From contig BLAL01000194.1 in the NCBI GenBank assembly GCA_015698045.1, positions 1,612,001 through 1,676,000 on the forward strand: a DNA stretch of 64,000 bases, written 5' to 3'. Under the pieces are notes generated by a model. It had not been told where the DNA came from. It saw nothing but the letters and a program-made list of their open reading frames with translations, and did no database searches. A program made the position numbers and the translations under genes. Positions 47,351 to 58,299 of the stretch are shown here, in pieces. Source of the DNA: Rhizophagus clarus (taxonomy: Eukaryota > Glomeromycota > Glomeromycetes > Glomerales > Glomeraceae). Positions within the stretch are counted from its first letter, which is position 1; each line of letters starts with the position of its first letter.

Positions 47351-47637
47351 ATTAATAAATAATAAATACAGAATAAACTATAAAATTGAAAAAGATAATG
47401 ATTAAACAATTATATAATGATTTCATTAACAAATTTATTAGTAATAATAACAATTAGTAATACATTTGTAATTGATTGATTATTTTGGTAATTGTTGATT
47501 AAAATTCCTATTTAAACTATCTTAAACTTAGCTAAGCTACCATTTCTTCCCACGATTTTACTCCTTTTTATTCAAACAAAAAAAAATTTTTTTTTTAAAA
47601 TTACAAACTATACTTGAATTTATATTAAACATATATT

Positions 47638-49258
47638 ATGAACCATAAAAAATCCTTGGAAAATTCAGCTTATGAAGAATCAGATAATGATTTTTCAAAT
47701 TATTCTACAGATATAGAGACTTTTACTGAAAAAAATTCTACAAAAAAAAATACTATGGACAAAATTATAGAACTTAAAAAACAACTTAAATATCTAAAAG
47801 AAAAAGCTTCAAAAGATAATGATGAGCGTAAAAAGCAAAATAAGAAACAGAAGAAAATTGAAGCTGCTAAGCAATCGGATCATAAGAAAACTAAACCATC
47901 ATCAATTACAGAAACTCTTAAAAATTAGGCCAATAAGAAAAAAATAATTATATCTAGAGAAGAGTCTATTGAATGGTCTTCATCTGATCCTGAACAGGTA
48001 AATAATAATGCTTTTTTTATAACAAGTGATAATGTAATAATTTCAATAAGAATTTTCTGTAGCCTATTCCAAAATATAAAGGCTATAATTATTATGATAT
48101 TCCAAGGTTGCTTCATATTAAAAAAAGGACATGGAATGGATATATGGTAATTATTTTATTTTCTTAATAATCTTTTTTTGCATTACACATTAATTTACTT
48201 AAAATATAATATTCTTGAAAACATTTATTTATTAGGAAGCAATGAGACACATATGCAAAGAATATCTATCTGAAGTTGCTAATATTACGATGTATAAAGA
48301 CATTGATGCAGGCCTTCTTAATAAAGTGGTTGATAAGGTTAGCAAAAGATAAAAGTTTCAAATTTTACAATTGCTATTTAACTTAATATTTACCTTTTCT
48401 AGTTTAACAAGAAGAATGATCAATTTCCAAAAACAATTGGTGATTGGGCACAAAGAGAAATAATTCAACGATATGTTAATAATTTTAGTAAATATCTTAA
48501 AACTTTTTCAATTTCAGATGATTTGTAAAAAAAATTCGTTCTTAAATGTGATTGTGATTTAACATTAACTTATTTTTATTTTATAGGAGAGAGTAAAAGG
48601 AATCCAACTCATAACAAGAAGAAACAAAGCGTGCTTAAATCAAGAAAAATTAATAAAAAATCTAATGATATTGATTTGAATATAACAGATTCAGAACATA
48701 ATATACCAAATTCCCTGGCAGATAATAATTTTACACCAGATTTTCCAAAAGATATCACACCAGATTCTCCAGAATATATTGCGTCAAATTTTCAAGAACT
48801 CATTATAACAGATTCTCAAAAATATACTAATTATGAATTACAGAGCAATTCTGATACTTGTATATACAAATTGTTTAATTGTTTTATTTTATAATAGCTA
48901 ATATTTCTTAAATTAATTATATAAACAAAATTTTAAAAATAATAGGTCTAATGAAGCGCCTGGTTAATAAGAAACAAAAAAAAGTATTGGGTAATTCAAA
49001 TATAAATCAAACACAAAATCTGAAGTTGAATGATCCTTATAGCACAAACAAATGTAAATATAAATTTTTGTAATTTAACTTTATAAAAATTGAGAATTAT
49101 AATTCATTAACATAAATTAAAATTCTGTAGTTACTAATAAGAAACAAGTTAATGACTCTAACAAGAACACGAATTTAGAACAGGCTGTACAAGATAATTC
49201 AAGCAAACAACCTATTACTGTTCACCGCTCAACAAAAAAACGTACTAAATGCCAGTAA
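47638..49258 (+). pseudogene. Second gene of the 7.6-kb element (charged, multi-exon)
   Basis: Start ATG at 47638, about 290 bp upstream of and divergent from the transposase gene. It begins acidic, then a coiled coil (IIELKKQLKYLKEKASKDND). A TAG at 47926-47928 lies in frame. Exons after GT-AG introns give YNYYDIPRLLHIKKRTWNGY, EAMRHICKEYLSEVANITMY, and FPKTIGDWAQREIIQRYVNN, then Lys/Asn/Ser-rich exons ending KKRTKCQ and a stop at 49256-49258. A conserved helical core of about 90 residues with basic flanks suggests a DNA-binding accessory protein, comparable in position to the second gene of CACTA elements. Function inferred only. Confidence 0.5.
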
Positions 49259-49803
49259 TACTAACTAAATTAAATGTAGTGAATTAGCATGATCATGTAG
49301 AATTTAATTATATAGAACAAGATAAATTTGATACAAATTTATAACATATTTTAAACATATATAACATAAATAGATGAGAACTATATATATAATTTGCTAA
49401 TATATGTAATACAAATTTATGTTTAAAATGGCCCATAATTAGAATATATATAATATAAATTTATAAATTAATTGGCTTATATATTAGATTTATTTGATAC
49501 GATTTTAGATATATTTAGTACAATTTTAGATATAAAACTGGTATAAACTAGTGTGCAAAAATGGCTTAAAGCTGGACTATGACTTGAATAAAGCTAAAAT
49601 AAATACAATCAAATTTTGTGTCAAACAGACTCACTATATAATTTATAACTTATGGATATAATTTCGGCACAAATTAATGCAAAAACTTTTGTTTGGGCTG
49701 TAACCTGACCCGATACTGGATATTGAATTTAATGATTTGACCTGAATATTTTGGGTTAATCTGACAGGTAATAAGAATTGACCCTTACCTATTCAGAACT
49801 CTA

Positions 49804-50506
49804 TTTCTGAACATATCATAGACAAAATTTTGAAGGTAAGCTTTGAAATTATTAATTTTTTTTTAACAAAATATTTAGCTAATATTTTTGTTTGATTTTT
49901 TAGATTTGCAGCTTCTGAATACCACTGGGCTGAATTTCAAAGGTGAATAACCCTCAATTTTTTTTTGAGTTTTAAAGAAAATGTTAATTAACATTAATAA
50001 TTTTTTAATAAATTTAGCTTTTGAGTGTAATTTTGAAGGTAAATAAAATAATTTTCCTTCGAATTTTTTATTTTAATAATTTTTTTAATGAAATGTTGAT
50101 TAACGTTTTGATTTCTTTTATTTTTTAAGTCTAAGACTTCCTAAATGTCTAATAGACGAAATTTCAGAGGTAATTTTTGAAATTCTTTTATTTTTTATTT
50201 TATTTTTGTTTAAATGAGAGTTAACTAATATTTTGTTTTATATCCTTTTGCATAGATTTGTGTATAGATGTAATTTCAAAGGTAAATAAAATAAATACCT
50301 TTGGAATTTTATTTATTTTTTTTAAACAAAACGTTAACTAATGTTTCATTTTTTATTTTGTAGATTTGTGACTTTCTGGATGCTTTTTGAAAGATTTCGA
50401 AGGTATTTAACTTTGAATAAAATTAAGATTTTAATTTTTTTAAACAAAACATTAACAAAACTTTGACTAACATGAATTTTTTTTGTATTTTATTATTTGT
50501 TGGAAT
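49804..50506 (+). repeat. Tandem array of mini-exon-like units, right part
   Basis: This continues the array of 40740-42187 beyond the transposon. About six further units have block ends near 49835, 49940, 50037, 50167, 50278 and 50400, each followed by GTAAG, GTGAAT or GTATTT and each preceded by a T-rich run ending in AG. It ends where another element is inserted at 50507. Confidence 0.78.
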
Positions 50507-50876
50507 TAGGGTTCCGCAAAAAATCTGATCTGACCAGAGTTGATCCAAATCCAATCTGTCAGATCTGGATTAAATTATAATAATATAATCTGCAGATCAG
50601 ATTCAGATTTCAAATTTAAATCTGAAGTTTGGATTCAGATTTGAAATTGTATAATCTGAATCTGTCAAATCAAATCCAAATCAAATCCAGATCAAATCTG
50701 CCAGATCCAGATCAGATCATAAGATCTGTTCATGAATTATAATTTAATAAAAAAATGTTGCGAAATGTTTTTTTTAAAGTGTCTTTAATAAAAAATGTTT
50801 CGCACCATTTTTTTGATTAATTTAATGAATAAATATTATGAAACGTTTATTCAAAGTGTTTTTAATAAAAAATATA

Positions 50877-52713
50877 CCGTATAATCCTGAAATTAAGCAC
50901 CCCCCGAAATTAAACACCCCCACATTATATATATATACTAAAAATAAGCACTCCCTAAAAAATCGAAGTTTTTTATTATTTAAACATTATAAATGTTATA
51001 ATTACAAATCGATTAACTTTATTAACTTTATTAAATGATACAAAATTATTACTTTATCTATTCATTTATACCAATGTCCGAATCATCACAGCTTATGTCA
51101 TCCTCCAAATTGTCATCACTAACATTGTGTTCCAAATTATCATTAATACCATCCTCCAGATCATCATCACTAATATCAATAATTTCATTATCAAAATCCT
51201 CTACTTCGTCCAAAGCGTTTGAGATACCACAAGTTTTAAAAGAATCAATTATGATCTCATCAGAAATTCCATTCCAAGAACGTTTCACCCATGCGCACAC
51301 ATCACTGAATTTGGCACGTCAAAGGTTACCTTTATTTATTTGTCCAGCACCACCAGCAGCCATCCACAAGTGCCATTCTTTACGTAAGTTTGCTTTAAAT
51401 GGTTTATTTATCGCAACATCAAGCGGTTGACATAAACTTGTTAGGCCACCTGGAATAACGCCTAAATCAAATCCATAATCACGGAACTTCTCTTTTACTG
51501 ATTTCTCCAAGTGACCTCGAAAAGAATCATAAACCATTAACTTTGGAGCTCTGGCTCCAGTTCTCTTGTTAATTTCGTCACCTAGATAATCAATATACCG
51601 GTTCATCAATTCACTATCCATCCAACCTTTATCTTGAAACCATATTACTACTCCAGGAGGTATTTTTTTACCTTTTGATAATCGTTTACCCTTAAAGATA
51701 CAAATCGGAGGAAGCTTGGTTCCATCTGTAAATTGGAATCATGAATTTTTGTAAAATTTAAAAGTTTCTTATCATAAAATTGTAAAAAAAAAGATACTAC
51801 CCGCAGCACATGTCAAAACCACTGTAAATCGGTTTTTGTCATTGCCAGTGCTGCGGATCTGAACAGTTTTTTCCCCTTTTTGATCAATAGTAAAATTACC
51901 CACCATATCGAACCACACTGGGGTTTCGTCCATATTAAAAATATTGCATAAGTCAAAAGATTTTCTGGTTCTCAAGTTATTAATAAATTGATGAAATTTA
52001 GCCAAAGTTTCTTCTGTTTGACTTGGTAGTTTTTGGGAAATCTTTGTGCGTCGTCTCCAGGATAGCTTATATCTTTTCATGAAGGAGGATATCCACTGAC
52101 ATGAAGTTTTAAATTCCTTTGCTGAACCATCATATAAAGTTATCATTTCACGCTCCTTCAGGATATTTTGCATTTTAATTCGTAGGATTGTATAAGTAAC
52201 AGCCAATCCTTGCTTTCTTTGTTCAATAAGCCAAGTATACAGCTTTTCTTTAGCCCCAGGATAAAAGGCTTTTCGGTCTGAGCCAATTCGTTTACTGTTT
52301 TGGTTAAGTTCAGAATCCCAGTCCTTGCTTGCCGTAACCCAACGTCCTACCATACTGGCGTTAAGATCAAAGTGTCTTGCCGCTTTATTTCGTCCGTATA
52401 GCTTAGCGTAAGTGATAACCTGTTTCTTCTGATAAACAGAATATGAGAAATGCTTTTGCTTATTGCGCAAAGCCTTCGGCATTTTTTGTGAGAGTTTTAA
52501 ATAGGTTACGAAACGTGTTTTGCGTAAGTCCCGTGTTTATAAAAATCATTCAGTTGTACAAATTATCAATCGTAGTACCATCATAGTACGAATTAGCTCA
52601 ATTTTGCGATGCAATTTTCGAAAATTTTTAAAGAGAAAGTAATATTTATAAAATCACTTGAAATTAAGCACCCCTATAGTAAAAAAAGGGTGCTTAATTT
52701 CAGGATTATACGG
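50877..52713. mobile_element. pogo/Tigger-type transposon, 1837 bp
   Basis: Terminal inverted repeats CCGTATAATCCTGAAATTAA continuing with GCACCC (26 bp, perfect), flanked by TA at 50875-50876 and 52714-52715. It encodes one minus-strand transposase. It is inserted into a satellite array inside another element. Confidence 0.93.
51058..52482 (-). pseudogene. pogo-like transposase (CENP-B HTH plus DDE), one internal stop
   Basis: Two exons, 52482-51801 and 51725-51058, joined in phase, 449 codons. An N-terminal pogo-type HTH (KQVITYAKLYGRNKAARHF) is followed by a CENP-B-type HTH (KEKLYTWLIEQRKQGLAVTY) and the DDE core: D in NMDETPVWFD, D in MVYDSFRGHL, D in LCQPLDVAINKPFK. The C-terminal tail is acidic (DISDDDLEDGINDN). 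The single defect seen is a TGA at 51316-51318, after the catalytic core, consistent with a CGA or TGG change. This is a nearly intact, recent copy; truncation at the stop leaves all catalytic residues. Confidence 0.92.
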
Positions 52714-52715
52714 TA

Positions 52716-53460
52716 TTTTTGCTACATTTTTTTAATTAATTTAATGAAAAAATGTTGCGAAATGTTTTTTCTAAGTGTTTAAATATTTCGCAATATTTTT
52801 TTAATTAGTTTAACAAAAAAATGTTGCAAAACATTTTTTCTAAGTGTTTTTAATAAAAAAAATGTTTTGCATCACAACGTTTGTTTTAATTAGTTTAACG
52901 AAAAAATGTTGCAAAATATTTTTTAAGTGTTTTTAATAAAAAAATGTTTCTCTACATTTTTTTTAATTAATTTAACAAAAAAATGTTGCAAAACATTTTT
53001 TTGATTAATTTAACAAATAAACGTTACAAAATATTTATTCAAAGTATTTTTAATAAAAAATATTTTGCAACATTTTTTTAATTAATTTAACAAAAAAATG
53101 TTGTAAAACATTTTTTTAAGTGTTTTTAATAAAAAAATATTTTGCAACATTTGTTTTAATTAATTTAATGAAAAAACAGTCTTTTTTAATTAATTTAACG
53201 AATAAACGTTGTGAAATGTTTTTTCTAAGTGTTTTTAATAAAAAAATGTTTTACTACATTTTTTTTAATTAATTTAACAAAAAAAATGTTACAAAACATT
53301 TTTTGTAAGTGTTTTTAATAAAAAAATGTTGCAAAACATTTTTTTTAATTAATTTAACAAATAAATATTGCAAAACATTTATTCAAAGTGTTTTTAATAA
53401 AAAAATGTTTTGTAACATTTTTTTAATTAATTTAACGATAAAACATTACAAACCATTTTT
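52716..53460. repeat. ~80-bp satellite, main block right of the pogo insertion
   Basis: About nine units built on AATTAATTTAACAAAAAAAT, GTTGCAAAACATTTTTT and AAGTGTTTTTAATAAAAAAA. A smaller part of the same array is on the other side of the pogo element at 50738-50874. Confidence 0.85.
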
Positions 53461-53706
53461 TTTTTGTTTTTAAATCTGAATTTGGTTTGATATGAAATCA
53501 GATTCAGATTGGATTCAGATCAGATTCAGATCAAATTCAAATTGGATTTGGATCTTAAATTCAAATCTGCAGATCAAATTCAAATTTCAAATATAGATCT
53601 GGATATCAGATCTGGATTTAAAATTGATAGATCTGGATCTGTTGGATCAGATTTAAATCTGATAAAATCTGATCCAATCTTATTCATGTAGAACTCTAGT
53701 TAGAAT

Positions 53707-54758
53707 CAAACTAACTGGAATAATGTCCAAACTACTTTACAGAAACTTAAAAATTCTAAACGATGATGAATTGATATAGTAATGATATTAAATATACATC
53801 ATAATGATATCGATTTGCAAATGATATCATTATGATATCGCAATGATATCAGTACATTATTTATTCGATATATCAAAATGATATCGTAAAGATATTTACT
53901 TAAAGAAATATCGAATCGATATCATACTAATATTGTTATAACAATGATGATTTTTTTAAAAAAATGTGAACAAATACGTTATCAATATGATATCGTATCA
54001 ACATGTATTCAGTATCAATACAACATCGTAAAAACATCATCTTATAAATGTCAAATTGACATTAATTTAATATTGAATATTTAACAAATCGACATCATTT
54101 TGATATAGTTAAACAACAATAAAAATGTGAAACAAATACGATATAGATATGATATCGTATCTACATGTATTCAGTATCAATATGACATCGTAAAAACATC
54201 ATCTTATAAATATCAAATCAATATTAATTTGATATCGTTAATATAACGAATCTATATCATTTTATCGTTAAAAGTAATAATTAATTTTTAAAAAAATGTG
54301 AAATAAATAAAATATCAAATCAATATCATATTAATTAATATTGATAAATTCAATACTAAATTTTAAATGTTTTTATATATTTTTTATTAATTTGTAATTT
54401 AATTAAAATTTAATTTAAAATTTAATTTCAACTGAGATGATATAAAGTATTAAGAAAACCTGTTAAAATAAAAAACCTGTTAAATTTTTACATGAGACTA
54501 TATACTTGTGTGCCACTTCTTTTTTTCTAACATGCGATGATCATAACACCACCAATAGCAAATAAAAAAACTGAATTTTTCTTGACAAAATTTCCTAATC
54601 GGCTCAGACACTTACTTCACTAGGTATGACAATCTTGACAATCTCTTACTCATTGTTTAAAATATATATGATATTAGAACTAGATTTTTATTGGATAAAA
54701 TTAATTAATTATTTGTAATTATTGTAAAATATAACAATCTTTCAGTAATTTTAATTAA
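53707..54758. repeat. GATATC-rich imperfect ~160-bp repeats, then non-coding
   Basis: From about 53780 to 54370 the words ATGATATC and TATCAATA recur. Two similar segments of about 160 bp begin AAAAATGTGAA near 53962 and AAAAATGTGAAACAAATACG near 54122, with a partial third near 54294. No gene seen to 54758. Confidence 0.7.
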
Positions 54759-57700
54759 TCATATAGCTGTAAAATAAAAACTATTTTTTATCCAAATTCT
54801 GTTCGTGGTATCATGATCAGATCCTTGACATCCTCCTGAATTACAATTATGAATAAAATGTACTTTTTGCACATTATCTATTACAGTAATTGGAAAAATG
54901 CGCCTCCATTTATTCCCTGTTGCTTGAAGGCGATAAAGTGGACATTTCAACAGTGAATGTTCAATTCCAGTATCTTCAAACCAATCCACAATAATAAAGG
55001 CATAATATTTGTCATTATTACCCTTATGGCGAAAAATCCCTTTGATGATTGCATAAGATTCTTCATGATCTTCTTCATAAATTGTGACAAAATCACCAAG
55101 ATGTAAGTGGATTTTTGAAAGGACACTATTTTTTTCTTCAATGGTATATGATGCTAATTTGTACCAGCTAGTTGAAGAATTTATAAGAGCTGCCTCGAAC
55201 TTCATATCTACATAAGATAAAAACAGTTAAGTTTTAAAACCATGCTGCAGAGTAAATAGAAGGTTATTCTGATCCTCCTTTGGCATTTTTTTTTTTAAGG
55301 AAATGTTCAAGATAAAATTTACTGGGGATGTAACTAAATTAAAATTAGTAAATATTATGTATGCATATATGATATAATATATAATATACAATTTAATTTT
55401 ACCTTCTGCATCATCATTCTGAGCTTGTTCTTCAATTGAATATTTATCTTCTGTAACGTACCAGTTCAAAAATAATTGACCAAGATTTGTGAACCCAGTA
55501 CAAGGCCTATTAAATCTTGGATCAATACCACCATCTACTAAATGTTGAATTGCAAATATAGTATTATAACACTTTAATAAATCCAAGTCTATGTTTTTGC
55601 AATTCATCTTCGGTACCATTCCCTTAAAAATACGATGTACCATCTCTTTTATACCAACCTGGGTATTAGTGAGTGTTCCAAAGGTTTTAGCATGCATCAG
55701 AAGATGCATATTAACATGTATATTTGGTAAATTAACAAAATTTGCAAAAACCTAACATATAAAAAGAATATTATTGTTAGAATCATATTTAAATTATTCC
55801 ACACTTTTTGAATTTCAATTCTATAACTATACCTTTGGAAGGATTGAAAACTCTTCTTCAAGATATTGTTGTAATTCCTTGTAGCTATCTGATGTAAATT
55901 CTTTATTAAAAATTGTCTTTATAGTTTTCGCAACATATACCCAACAAGATATAATGCTTTTTGGCACTAAATTAATTCGAAGTGCATCAATCCTTTGTTG
56001 AATAGCAACTGCTTCATTATGCTTAAGACTTGATTCCTTTAGAAACCGATTTAGCAAGAATGGCATAATCATAGCTAGTCTGAGAAGATCAGACATCATA
56101 AAACTATTATGATAAGAGATCGGATTTGGTAAATTACCCCACTTTTTTGGAATTTCAAAATTTTTCCAAATTTTAATGAAATCATCTTCTCCTTCTCGTG
56201 AAAATAATTCACAGGTTAACTTTAGCAGTCGCCCAATCTTTCCCGCGGTGGCGTGATAAATGTCCTGCGGCGCTTGTAGATGCCTTTCCCTTTTTAATTT
56301 ATCTAAAATACTAGGCAATTGTCTTAAACCGTACTTTGTACAAAGTTGGTCTCTTCTTGATGTTACCGGTTCCTGAGAAATTTCTAAAATTTCTTCATTT
56401 GTAATATGATGGTAACGTAATGTTGTCACAGTATCCTGATTATAAGAACTCCATAATTCCTTTTTAATTGTACAGGTACGACAACCTTTATTTGCATTAT
56501 GCCTAAATTATTTTTAAAAAATTTCAATAGTTGTTACAAATTATATCATTAAATTGTTTCAAGTTATATTATTAAATTATTAATTAAGTCGAAATACCTT
56601 AGTACTCCTGCCAAGTCATTACCTTGAGGTAAATCTGCCGTAACAACGCCCAAACCAGCAATTACCCATGCATTTTGTCCTTGAACAGTCATTATCTTAC
56701 TTTTTTCAAGTTCTTTCATTTCTGAAACAAATGGTAGTATAAATTCGTCAAAATTGCGACCAAATAAAACAAACCCAAGAACAAAATGGTTTTTGATAAG
56801 TTTTCTTTGATGTGTTGGCATGTTGCCAAACTGTACATAGACACCACCTAAAGAATGATACACATTTCTAAACGTACCAAAATCATCATAATAAAGATCT
56901 AAAAACAGCTTATAAACTGGCATAGATGATGGTGGATCTCTGATAGAAATGTAATCAGAAGGATGTTGGTATAAAAGTTTTACATCACGAATGTGCCAAC
57001 GGTCATTACATTTATAAATTACTTCGGTAATATGCAATGAATCTTTGGGAATGTTTTGGTGTTGAAACGTTATTAATATAGTCGCTTTTTCTAGAATTTG
57101 AGAGGTCATGATAATTGGAAATGGTTCGTCTACCAACCAAACTTCCTCAACAAGAGAATGACGTTGTCTTGATAATCCTTTTAAATTTCCAAATAAGTTA
57201 TCATAATTCAGAATTTTTTGAATTCGTAACTGATAATCTTCATTATCATTTTTCAAAATTGCTCTTAATCTTCCAAGTCTTCGATGACCATTATTATCGT
57301 TATAGTAGACAAAATCACCAGATCGGTATATTACTATTTTATCAAAAATAAATCAATCAATTTTGCTAACACATACCATAATTATATCAAACTATATTGT
57401 TTATTACCTTCTGATATTATTATTTCATTTTGTCCAAAAAGTGAAGATTCTCCCCATAGAGTTCCATGCCAAAATTCCGATTTTGTTTCAGAATCAATGC
57501 CCAGTCCAAAATACATATGTCTCATCAGCATCGGATTGTTGAGAACACGCCATATAATTTCGCTAATTGAGAGTTGGTACGAAAGTTTTGAACCTCGTGA
57601 AGTTGCCGGAGTTTTTTTTGATGAAATTTTAATAGACTTTGTTATTATTGGTAGTAAAGGAAGATGTTTTCTCCAAGATTGGAATCTTCTGATATTTTTT

Positions 57701-58299
57701 ACTACATGAGTGAGCTCAAATTGAGGATTGTGAATGATGTTAGCAAGATCTTCATATGCTTTTGTAGAAATATTGTGTTTCTGGAGCCAACAGAATAAAG
57801 CAGTAGTTGTATAATCATTGAAGTAAGGTGAAAATTCACCATCACAGAATGGTATCTCGTCTTTATCTAAAGCTTCAATAATTTGATGTATGTCATTGTT
57901 CTCGTTGTTGTTACCTTCCTCTTCTTCTTCATCGTTGTGGTCGTTGTGACTTTCCTCTTCATCATCGTCATTGTGACCTTCCTCTTCTTCACCTTCTTCA
58001 TTGAAATAATCTTCCTCTTCGTTATAATCTTTCTCTTCGTCATCATCATCACCATCTTCATCTGATGATTCGTCAATTACATTATCCCTCAAATCTATAT
58101 CATTATCATAATGCTGAAAATATATTGATTTATTGTCATTTCTATTAATGTCCTCCATATCGATGTCTTCAGATAACATTTCATTATTATCTTCAGTTGA
58201 ATTTGCTGTTGTCTCATTACGACTAGTATGAGAAAACCGATTGCGAATTTGAAATGATTTTACGGAACTGCCGGTGGAGTGAATATATCTCTTTCTCAT
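54759..58299 (-). CDS. BAH-domain protein with tnp2-like transposase core (6 exons, 1058 aa)
   Basis: Exons: 58299-57408, 57333-56598, 56502-55833, 55751-55403, 55321-55241, 55207-54759. All phases fit with no internal stop. The N-terminal 200 residues are Ser/Asp/Glu-rich. A BAH-like module spans about residues 275-400 (FWHGTLWGESSLFGQ, SGDFVYYNDNNGHRRLGRL). Next is a tnp2-like core (YKLFLDLYYDDFGTFRNVYH, LGGVYVQFGNM, VTADLPQGNDLAGVL, NANKGCRTC), then a helical region, then a second BAH-like module (LHLGDFVTIYEED, IIVDWFEDTGIEH). BAH modules bind nucleosomes or modified histones, suggesting chromatin targeting. The intron between exons 5 and 6 is only 33 nt, which is unusual. Intactness suggests either a recent transposon or a domesticated gene. 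No terminal repeats or TSD were found. A gene with different content lies divergently at about 59.6 kb. Confidence 0.72.

Larger units (their letters stand above)
42188..49803. mobile_element. 7.6-kb DNA transposon with 8-bp TSD and tnp2-like transposase
   Basis: Perfect 8-bp duplication TTTCTGAA at 42180-42187 and 49804-49811. Terminal inverted repeats TAGAGTTATGAATAGGT and TAGAGTTCTGAATAGGT (17 bp, one mismatch). Subterminal regions on both sides contain AGGTCAGAT/ACCTGA words and, farther in, inverted TTTATACTA/ACCAGT words (43900-44110 and 49450-49570). The left side adds an 80-bp satellite. It encodes two divergent genes: a tnp2-like transposase (minus, 44230-47350) and a Lys/Asp-rich multi-exon gene (plus, 47638-49258). 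It interrupts the mini-exon-like array. Confidence 0.85.
50507..53698. mobile_element. Non-autonomous hAT-like element with satellite interior and nested pogo
   Basis: Ends TAGGGTTCC (left) and TAGAGTTCT (right, inverted) with duplication GTTGGAAT (50499-50506) and GTTAGAAT (53699-53706), 7 of 8 matching. Subterminal regions (50520-50730, 53480-53690) are packed with GATCTGGATC/GATCAGATTC-type words in inverted arrangement. The interior is an ~80-bp satellite like that at 42360, interrupted by a pogo transposon (50877-52713). Without that, the element is about 1.35 kb and codes for nothing. Confidence 0.78.

Noticed and set aside
53509-53691. Plus-strand frame with repeated Asp/Leu/Ile/Gln
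   Set aside because: Falls in the GATCTGGATC subterminal repeats of the 50507 element.
57867-58076. Frames opposite or shifted from the acidic region of the BAH-transposase gene
   Set aside because: Shadows of a GAA/GAT-rich coding tract.
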